From assembly GCA_903844645.1 (NCBI GenBank), contig CAIMUP010000133.1, positions 1 to 42,821 on the forward strand: 42,821 bases of DNA, read 5' to 3'. How positions within the stretch are numbered: the first letter of the stretch is position 1; each line of letters begins with the position of its first letter. This DNA comes from an uncultured Bacteroidota bacterium (GTDB taxonomy: Bacteria > Bacteroidota > Bacteroidia > AKYH767-A > JABDAW01). Below are positions 7,902 through 14,171 of the stretch, piece after piece. The notes under the pieces were generated by a model, which did not search any database, was not told where the DNA came from, and worked only from the letters and a program-made list of their open reading frames with translations. A program made the position numbers and the translations under genes.

Positions 7902-8411
7902 ATGATTCAATTCAAAACAACCATCCTCAAATTCGGGGAACAAGGCGAGAAAACGGGCTGGACTTATATCGAAATCCCTGCCGATGTCGCCAAAGAAATT
8001 AAACCCGGCAATAAGAAATCGTTCCGCGTGAAAGGGAAGTTAGATACTTGGGAATTCAGCGGCATCGCCATCATCCCTATGGGAAATGGAGCTTTTATTA
8101 TGGCATTAAAAAAGGAGATTCGCAAAGCAATCGGGAAGAAACACGGAGCCATAATCACCGTAGAAATTGAAGAAGATACCAGCCCCATGCTCCTCGATGA
8201 CGACCTTTTGGAATGCCTTGCCGATGAACCCAAAGCCCTCGAATTCTTTAAAACCCTGCCAAAAGGGCATCAACGATATTTCTCAGTCTGGATACAAAGT
8301 GCCAAAACAATTCCCACCAAAACAAAGCGAATTGCACAAACCATCAACGCTCTGAATCGTAAGCAACACTATGGAGAAATGGTTCGCTGGCAGAAGGAAA
8401 ACAAAGGCTGA
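7902..8411 (+). CDS. DUF1905 / YdeI-OmdA family protein
   Basis: 169 aa, cytoplasmic. The N-terminal half (about 1-90) matches the DUF1905 beta-barrel pattern: GWTYIEIPADVAKEI, FRVKGKLDTWEFSGIAIIPMGNGAFIMALKKEIRKAIGKKHG. The C-terminal half (about 100-169) matches the bacteriocin-protection YdeI/OmpD-associated helical module: LADEPKALEFFKTLPKGHQRYFSVWIQSAKTIPTKTKRI and the RKQHYGEM end. The two-domain arrangement is common in Bacteroidota. The biochemical role is not established. The gene is transcribed alone from the promoter at 7858-7887, and an imperfect hairpin overlaps its stop codon. Confidence 0.85.
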   Translation: MIQFKTTILKFGEQGEKTGWTYIEIPADVAKEIKPGNKKSFRVKGKLDTWEFSGIAIIPMGNGAFIMALKKEIRKAIGKKHGAIITVEIEEDTSPMLLDDDLLECLADEPKALEFFKTLPKGHQRYFSVWIQSAKTIPTKTKRIAQTINALNRKQHYGEMVRWQKENKG

Positions 8412-8438
8412 TTATAGGTTAATGAAAGCCTAAATCAG
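8408..8438 (+). terminator. possible hairpin terminator overlapping the DUF1905 stop codon
   Basis: Arms CTGATTATAGG and CCTAAATCAG pair with one bulge. No T-run follows, so rho-independent termination is uncertain; it may act only as a 3'-end hairpin. Confidence 0.35.
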
Positions 8439-8468
8439 GATAGAAAAGGAAAGAATATTAAAGAAAAA

Positions 8469-8500
8469 TTTGGTAGTTACATTTCAATTCCCTAATTTTG
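8469..8500 (+). promoter_or_regulatory. promoter of the ECF sigma factor gene
   Basis: A -33 TTTG (8469-8472) and a -7 TAATTTTG (8493-8500) have a 20-nt spacer. It implies a 5' untranslated leader of about 135 nt, unusually long among the promoters recognised here, which contains the inverted repeat at 8572-8645. Confidence 0.6.
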
Positions 8501-8571
8501 TCGCTCGAAACAAAGAATAAATCCCCGAAAAGGAACATTAAAAATAAGTTTAACCAAGAAAAGAAAGGAGA

Positions 8572-8645
8572 CATGCTGATCGAATAAACCACTACAATAA
8601 TTTACAGTTTTAATTTTCAACAACTAATTATTTTAGATCAGCATG
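8572..8645 (+). promoter_or_regulatory. long-range inverted repeat over the sigma factor start codon
   Basis: Perfect 10-bp arms CATGCTGATC (8572-8581) and GATCAGCATG (8636-8645). The right arm contains the ATG of the sigma gene (8643-8645). The left arm is preceded by AAAGGAG and contains ATG CTG ATC GAA TAA, a possible four-codon leader frame (8573-8587). Pairing would bury the sigma factor start codon. Confidence 0.55.
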
Positions 8646-9230
8646 AAAGAATCAAATCTTAGTGATCAGGAGTTAATACAGAACTACCTGAACGGCGATA
8701 ACGCCAGTTTCGAAATCCTTGTTCACAGGCACAAAAGGAAAGTTTATACTTCCATTATTGTTCTTGTAAAAGACCCTCAACTTGCCGATGATATCTTCCA
8801 AGACACCTTCATCAAGGTGATAGATAAGCTGCATGAAGGAAGGTATAAGGATGAAGGTAAATTCCTCGGTTGGGTATTGCGGATTGGTCACAATTTAGTG
8901 ATTGACCATTTCCGTAAAGAGAAACATTATCCCATGTTGCGGGATACGGATGAGTACAATGTTTTCGACCGTATTGACCTCCTCGAAAACAGTGCCCAGG
9001 ATAATATGGAGACTAAGGAAATGGAGAAACAATTGCAAGACCTTATTGACGAACTTCCGTTTGAACAAAAAGAGGTTCTGATCCTTCGTCATTATTGTAA
9101 GATGAGCTTCAAAGACATTGGCGAAATTACCGGTGTAAGTATCAATACTTCGCTTGGAAGAATGCGTTATGCCCTCATTCATCTTCGCGAAATGATCGAA
9201 GATAGGAAGATAGATTTCTTCGACCGATAG
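8643..9230 (+). CDS. ECF-type RNA polymerase sigma factor (RpoE-like)
   Basis: 195 aa. Region 2 is at residues about 10-85: LIQNYLNGDNASFEILVHRHKRKVY, the DIFQDTFIKV core-binding helix and FLGWVLRIGHNLVIDHFRKEK, the -10 recognition/melting part. Region 4 is at about 130-185: LPFEQKEVLILRHYCKMSFKDIGEITGVSINTSLGRMRYALIHLRE, a helix-turn-helix for the -35 element. The linker is acidic, as usual for ECF factors. The type is frequent in Bacteroidota, often close to cell-envelope control. The regulon cannot be told from the sequence. A long leader with a start-codon hairpin suggests translational control. A small gene follows after a hairpin and may be functionally tied. Confidence 0.92.
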   Translation: MKESNLSDQELIQNYLNGDNASFEILVHRHKRKVYTSIIVLVKDPQLADDIFQDTFIKVIDKLHEGRYKDEGKFLGWVLRIGHNLVIDHFRKEKHYPMLRDTDEYNVFDRIDLLENSAQDNMETKEMEKQLQDLIDELPFEQKEVLILRHYCKMSFKDIGEITGVSINTSLGRMRYALIHLREMIEDRKIDFFDR

Positions 9231-9298
9231 TCTTTTAAATATCCAGAACAAGTAACTTTAATAAGGCGTTGCAAGTTTTTTGCATTTACTTATAATAA

Positions 9299-9332
9299 TT
9301 TTATATGCCCGTCGTTTTTAGGGCATATAAAA
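9299..9332 (+). terminator. hairpin between sigma factor and small gene
   Basis: Perfect 12-bp stem TTTTATATGCCC / GGGCATATAAAA with a 10-nt loop, 69 nt after the sigma factor stop, followed by TCTATTT. It may end or attenuate transcription into the 9376 gene. Confidence 0.6.
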
Positions 9333-9375
9333 TCTATTTAATCTTATTAATTCATGTTTAATTTAATACTTGTGT

Positions 9376-9615
9376 ATGGACAGAAACCTTACTTTACAAA
9401 ACTTAATTGCGTTCGCTTACAACGAAACAGAAATCTTAGAAACAGTTCAAGTTGTTGATGCTATTGACAACGATGATGACACTAAGGAAGACTACCAAAC
9501 AATTCTTGCCGCAAAGGCTCTTTTTGATAGTGCTACTTTCGAGCCTTCGCAAGGAATCTTGAACAAAATAGTGCTGTATTCTCAACAAAAGAATTTGGTT
9601 CATTCCGTGTCTTGA
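9376..9615 (+). CDS. small acidic protein downstream of the sigma factor
   Basis: 79 aa from the ATG at 9376 (a TTG two codons earlier is a weaker choice). It is helical and acidic: LTLQNLIAFAYNETEILETVQVVDAI, then DNDDDTKEDY, then ALFDSATFEPSQGILNKIVLYSQ. I recall small proteins of this layout, with a helical N-terminal half, an F-x-P-S motif and an IL(N)xIxxYS end, behind ECF sigma genes in other Bacteroidota. The family has no assigned function that I can name. A sigma-binding or anti-sigma-like role is inference from position only. There are no membrane segments, unlike a classical anti-sigma factor. Confidence 0.6.
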   Translation: MDRNLTLQNLIAFAYNETEILETVQVVDAIDNDDDTKEDYQTILAAKALFDSATFEPSQGILNKIVLYSQQKNLVHSVS

Positions 9616-9667
9616 CAGGAGAATTGCAAAGATCAATTCAAGGTCTTTCTTTGCCTCCTATTTCTTG

Positions 9668-11209
9668 TTAGTTGTCTTTTGTTTTTGGATTCAAACTTTC
9701 GCCGAATTCAAAGCTAAACAGAGGCATATTGCACACTTGGCAAAGCTCACATTTGGTAAAGTTTATCCAATGGTCGCGTTCGTTATAGGGAAACTTATTT
9801 ACTTCGTTGCGTAGTATCAGTTTTTGTTTTAAAACCAACTTCGACATCATCGGATGACGGATAAAATAAGTCATTGCTCGCAAAGGGTTTTTAATCATAC
9901 TCTCTTTGGCGGTGGGATATTTGGTAAGTAGCCGAACACAGACGATATCAAGGTTTTGTTCCAACGCTTGTTCATCGAAAACATCTATATCAATACCATA
10001 CCCGATGGTCAGGACATCACCTCCCCAATCTTGTTTTATAGAATGGCTCAACAGCTTGGAATCAGTGCGGATAAGCAGCTTCCGATCAGGCTTTAATTCC
10101 GAGGAACGGGTGATCTGAAAATGATTATTCGCGTAATCGAAATTAAAATAATCGAGGGTTTTCAAGTCCTTCAACTGAACGGCAAAGACTGCTTCGGATA
10201 ACACCGTTTTATCAAACAATCTTTTGTTTTTGTTGATGAAAATAGATAGCTTTTCTTGCAGTATTGCGGCATCTCCCTGGCTTATGTACGCTATCTTTTG
10301 AGCATCTTTCAATTCTTCGGCATAATCGTTTTCGATAAGATGATTAAGGCTTCCGTTCTTCATTTTACTATAGTAAGATGAAACGGGATGGAAACCGTTT
10401 TCATCGAAATAATCTCCGGGATTGGGGATGCAAAAATTAATCTTTGATGCTGCATCGTAATACTTTTTATAATAGGATTCAAGAAGGTCGCGGGGGAACT
10501 TAATATCATTAATCCACCGTTTGTCTTCGGCTAAAAGGATGAATCCTGGAGCGAAAGGAATGGCAGTTTCGGGCTGTAAATATTGAATACTCTTACAAAA
10601 GTTATTAGCAAAATACTGCTCTCGAATCTTTGCGATTTCCACATCATCTTTTCCTTTGAAATGCACGGTATTGGGGAAGTATCCGGCACCGCTCCATCCT
10701 GAAAAAAGATAGTCTATCTTAGGATACCGTTGCTTAATTTCGGAAAGAAACATCTTTACCACATTCTCGTGATGCGAGTTCAGGGCATCGTTGATATTTA
10801 CAATCACTTTCCCTTTATCTTCGATGATGATGATGCTCTCCAAACCGAATCCTACAAAGGTTATCTTGGTATCTTTTGACAGCGAATAAGATTTGAAACT
10901 TACTGCCTCGGTTATGTTATTAAACCCTGTTTCTCGCAAATACTTTTTCACGCCTTTTCGCCATTGATAAGGGAAATAAATGTGAGCTTCTGTGGGTAAT
11001 TCTGCCAATGATTCAGGATGCAAATGATCTTCATGCCCATGCGAAAACAATATAATCTTTACATCCTTCAACATGCCTGTTTCCAAGGGTTTTGGAAACA
11101 ATTGCCATTGATTCAGGTAGGCTCCACCCTTATACCAAGGGTCAATTACTAAAGAGGTATCTTCGGTTTCTATATATAAACACGAATGGCACAGGTATTC
11201 GATTTTCAT
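9668..11209 (-). CDS. metallo-beta-lactamase-fold hydrolase with a long C-terminal extension
   Basis: 513 aa, no signal peptide. The MBL domain is N-terminal: IEYLCHSCLYIETEDTSLVIDPWY (3-26), the metal motif SHGHEDHLHP (56-65; H57, H59, D61, H62), and VIVNINDALNSHH near 135-147. This is the UlaG / CMP-sialate-hydroxylase-like branch, in which substrates vary from sugar phosphates to lipids. The remaining 250 residues have no recognised domain. They end with CELCQVC (about 494-500), a cluster of three cysteines that could bind metal or form disulfides. The fold is certain; the reaction is not. It is a single gene with array A4 on its 5' side. Confidence 0.8.
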   Translation of the reverse strand: MKIEYLCHSCLYIETEDTSLVIDPWYKGGAYLNQWQLFPKPLETGMLKDVKIILFSHGHEDHLHPESLAELPTEAHIYFPYQWRKGVKKYLRETGFNNITEAVSFKSYSLSKDTKITFVGFGLESIIIIEDKGKVIVNINDALNSHHENVVKMFLSEIKQRYPKIDYLFSGWSGAGYFPNTVHFKGKDDVEIAKIREQYFANNFCKSIQYLQPETAIPFAPGFILLAEDKRWINDIKFPRDLLESYYKKYYDAASKINFCIPNPGDYFDENGFHPVSSYYSKMKNGSLNHLIENDYAEELKDAQKIAYISQGDAAILQEKLSIFINKNKRLFDKTVLSEAVFAVQLKDLKTLDYFNFDYANNHFQITRSSELKPDRKLLIRTDSKLLSHSIKQDWGGDVLTIGYGIDIDVFDEQALEQNLDIVCVRLLTKYPTAKESMIKNPLRAMTYFIRHPMMSKLVLKQKLILRNEVNKFPYNERDHWINFTKCELCQVCNMPLFSFEFGESLNPKTKDN

Positions 11210-11320
11210 TAATCAAGCTAACGCCTATTCATGCAATGTAGTATAGTCATGCCTTTTATTAAGCCTGATTTTCGATCTAATCTATGCTTCAACATTTGCT
11301 ATTCTCCAGGTAAAATCATT

Positions 11321-11333
11321 GGAAAAGACGATA
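11321..11333. repeat. left inverted repeat bracketing array A4
   Basis: GGAAAAGACGATA is the exact reverse complement of 11553-11565. The two 13-bp arms enclose array A4 from 12 nt outside its left end to its right end. Confidence 0.85.
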
Positions 11334-11344
11334 AATGTATATTA

Positions 11345-11554
11345 TCTGCAGATATTATACAAAGGTCTGTAGATAATATACAAAGGTCTGCACATATTGT
11401 AACAATGTCTTCACATATTGTTACAATGTCTGTACATATTGTAACAATGTCTTCACATACTGTTACAATGTCTGTACATATTGTAACAATGTCTTCACAT
11501 ATTGTTACAAAGTCTGTACATATTGTAACAATCTCTTCACGTATTGTTACAATA
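11345..11554. repeat. 21-bp tandem array A4 with 42-bp alternation
   Basis: Ten 21-bp units. Units 1-2 are divergent (ending TATACAAAGG). Units 3-10 alternate strictly between one type with ACATATTGTAACAATG and one with ACATATTGTTACAATG. The cores TTGTAACAA and TTGTTACAA are each other's reverse complement. The array stands in the 441-nt gap between the MBL gene (5' side) and the Asp-box protein gene (3' side). Outside the array and its bracketing inverted repeat nothing else was seen in the gap. Confidence 0.95.
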
Positions 11555-11565
11555 TCGTCTTTTCC
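11553..11565. repeat. right inverted repeat bracketing array A4
   Basis: TATCGTCTTTTCC, exact reverse complement of 11321-11333. Confidence 0.85.
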
Positions 11566-11650
11566 CTGTAAAAAGTCCTTTCTTCAACGTAAAGGATGCT
11601 TAGTTAGGAAGAAGAAAAGGGTTTAATAGGAAATGAAAAAAAGGGATTCG

Positions 11651-14131
11651 TTACTCCAAAACAAGCTTTCCGGTAACATTTTTGCCTTCGGCATTCCATT
11701 TATAGAAGTAAATACCCGAAGGTAGAAAGGCTCTGTTTATGCTTAATTCCTTCCCCGAAATACCTGTTTTAGAAAACACTTCTTGTCCTTTAAGATTATA
11801 AATCTTCAGTGAAGCATTGTTTAATTCCTTATTAAATGAAAACAAAATCTGCGTGGTAACCGGGTTAGGATAACACTTTATCGTTAATTCTTCGGGGATA
11901 AGATTTTGCATAGAAGTTACTAAACTAATATCTAATTTATACATCGAACGACCATAGGTGGCGGCAACCAAAGTATGGGTGGCATTATGCAAACAAAGCT
12001 GGGTAATGGGCACATTCGGAAGCCCATTGGCAAGGAGCTGCCAGTGCTGCCCAAGGTCTAAAGTATAATACACTCCGACATCGGTCGCGGCATAAAGAAT
12101 TGTGCCTACAAGCGGGTCAATAACAAGGTCGTTCACGGGAGCCTGCGGAAGATTGGAAGAAATATCTTGCCAACTTGCACCCCCATTAGAAGTTCGGAAA
12201 ACATGAGGCAAATATTCGTCATACCGATAGCCGGAAATGGTAACATACGCCACCATAGAATTGATAGGATCGGCAGCCACACAGGTAATCCATCGGACAG
12301 GCAGCGTACCCGTAACATTCGTCCACGAAGACCCTCCATTAGTGGTAACTTGTACGTTTCCATCATCCGTCCCTACATAAATAGTGTTGGTATTTGCCTT
12401 GGAAACGGCGATCGTTGTAATGGTTCCATACACCAGATTGCCGCTCCCCGGACCATGAGTAAGATCAGGGCTGATAGCAAAGCCGTTTTTGTATAATTTC
12501 TCTGCGCCATAGTAAGTAGTTGTCGGGATAAGAGGATCTAAAACGAAGGGTGTTTTCCAATTTTGGCGCGTACCAAATGTCCCAAAGGTAGAAGCTCCAT
12601 ATTGATATTCGAAGAATTGATTGAAACTATTTGTAGGGTCCACTTTTACGCACATTCCATCACCCCCATAGACCCATTGCCAATCATTAGTATTACCGGT
12701 AGGCGTGTAATTGGTACCATTGTCTTGAGCTCCTCCATAAAGGTTTGTAGGTTGCAGATTATCTATTTCGCAAGAGTAAAATTGTGTGATGGGAAGGGTA
12801 GAAACATCATTCCATGTAATGCCACCATCCGGGGAAATGCTCACCCCTCCATCATTCCCGAGAAGAACAAAATTAGGATTCAGCGGATGCACATAAACAG
12901 CATGTTGATCAGGATGAATTCCGGAGGTAAGGTTTGTCCATGTGGAGCCTCCATTCACAGTTTTATAAACATCAAAACCTATTGCATAAACTGTGTTCGG
13001 ATTCGTAGGATCAATCTTAATTCTTCCGTTCCACCAGCCATAAGTTGCATACATACTCGTAAGCGATGCGCCGTTAACGGCAGTCCATGTATCGCCATTA
13101 TTAATCGTCTTATAAATCGCTTGAAATGGTCCTGTCTTTTGAGCATAAATAGCATACAGGGTAGCGGGATTTGATTGGGAAATATCTATCCCTATCCGCC
13201 CAACAGTAGCAGATGAAGAAGGTAATCCAGTAGTAAGGATAGTCCATGTAACACCTCCATTGTAAGACCGATAAATATTGCAAGTAGCACCCCCATAACT
13301 CTCTCTATCCGGTCTCCGAATGCGTTCCCATACCGTAGCAAAGACAGTGTCGGGATGCGTAGGATTAATCACCAAATCAATCCCACCGGTAGAGTCCGAA
13401 ACAAAGAGGACTTGTGTCCAATTCGCGCCGCCATCAGTAGTTTTATAGATTCCTCTGTTCGCATTATCACCGAATAAATCACCCATTGCAGCCACATATA
13501 CAATATTCGGATTGGTAGGATGGATGGCTATCCTTCCGGTGTTTCTGGTTGCTGCCAATCCTACACTTGTCCACGAGATTCCAGAGTCAATAGACTTGTA
13601 AATACCCATGCCATCGTAAGTCATAGAACCCCCACCACAGTTAGGTTCTCCGGTACCTGCATAAAGGATGGCGGCATTAGAAGGAGCAATGGCAATATCA
13701 CCCATAGACAGGCTCGGTTGCGCATCAAAAACAGGAAACCAGGTAGTACCTGCATCATTCGATTTGAAGATGCCACCCGTTGCTGAGCTTATATACATTT
13801 TTTGTAAGTTTGAGGGGTGCATTGCAACACAAGATACTCTCCCTCCGATGTTACTTGGACCGGCAAACTGCCAAGTCTGTAACAATGATTTCTTCCTCGA
13901 AGAATTAGTATTCTTCATCACCATAGCTTGTATGGAAGCCTCCTGAACAGCTTCATATTTTATCTGTCCTGAAGGGAAAGCTCGCTGCCTAAAGAACCAA
14001 TCATCAGGGGGTGGTTCTTGCTTAGCGATACTTTTGTTCTTGGATACAATAATTGATTTGTTCGTTGGAACAATAAAAAACAAAACCGTCATTGAAGCGG
14101 CGATTAGCATGGAGAAAAAGATTGTTTTCAT
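11651..14131 (-). CDS. Asp-box (BNR) repeat protein with T9SS sorting domain
   Basis: 826 aa from the ATG at 14131; an upstream TTG at 14167 would put 12 residues before the signal peptide. Signal sequence: about 1-20 (MKTIFFSMLIAASMTVLFF). Residues about 90-735 hold many sortilin/sialidase-type Asp-box repeats, for example GIFKSNDAGTTWFPV, GIYKSIDSGISWTSV, GIYKTTDGGANWTQV, NVQVTTNGGSSWTNV and HVFRTSNGGASWQDI, which fold as a multi-blade beta-propeller. The T9SS type A domain (about 750-826) contains IKCYPNPVTTQILFSFN, LKIYNLKGQEVF and LPSGIYFYKW. It is surface-exposed or secreted. Sialidase catalytic residues were not identified, so a binding or scaffold function is as likely as hydrolysis. 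The close relative at 14172 lies just upstream, 40 nt away. Confidence 0.88.
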   Translation of the reverse strand: MKTIFFSMLIAASMTVLFFIVPTNKSIIVSKNKSIAKQEPPPDDWFFRQRAFPSGQIKYEAVQEASIQAMVMKNTNSSRKKSLLQTWQFAGPSNIGGRVSCVAMHPSNLQKMYISSATGGIFKSNDAGTTWFPVFDAQPSLSMGDIAIAPSNAAILYAGTGEPNCGGGSMTYDGMGIYKSIDSGISWTSVGLAATRNTGRIAIHPTNPNIVYVAAMGDLFGDNANRGIYKTTDGGANWTQVLFVSDSTGGIDLVINPTHPDTVFATVWERIRRPDRESYGGATCNIYRSYNGGVTWTILTTGLPSSSATVGRIGIDISQSNPATLYAIYAQKTGPFQAIYKTINNGDTWTAVNGASLTSMYATYGWWNGRIKIDPTNPNTVYAIGFDVYKTVNGGSTWTNLTSGIHPDQHAVYVHPLNPNFVLLGNDGGVSISPDGGITWNDVSTLPITQFYSCEIDNLQPTNLYGGAQDNGTNYTPTGNTNDWQWVYGGDGMCVKVDPTNSFNQFFEYQYGASTFGTFGTRQNWKTPFVLDPLIPTTTYYGAEKLYKNGFAISPDLTHGPGSGNLVYGTITTIAVSKANTNTIYVGTDDGNVQVTTNGGSSWTNVTGTLPVRWITCVAADPINSMVAYVTISGYRYDEYLPHVFRTSNGGASWQDISSNLPQAPVNDLVIDPLVGTILYAATDVGVYYTLDLGQHWQLLANGLPNVPITQLCLHNATHTLVAATYGRSMYKLDISLVTSMQNLIPEELTIKCYPNPVTTQILFSFNKELNNASLKIYNLKGQEVFSKTGISGKELSINRAFLPSGIYFYKWNAEGKNVTGKLVLE

Positions 14132-14171
14132 CAGGTTAGTTTTTAGGTTTATATATACTTCTTGCAATTGT

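Noticed and set aside
11231-11626. Threonine/valine repeat protein across array A4, and similar frames at 18-254 and 7575-7772
   Set aside because: Open only because 21 and 42 are multiples of three; the same symmetric units are open on other frames too.
12563-13174. Long plus-strand frames opposite the Asp-box genes
   Set aside because: Antisense shadows with Ile/Arg/Cys-rich random composition; the minus-strand genes have clear domains throughout.
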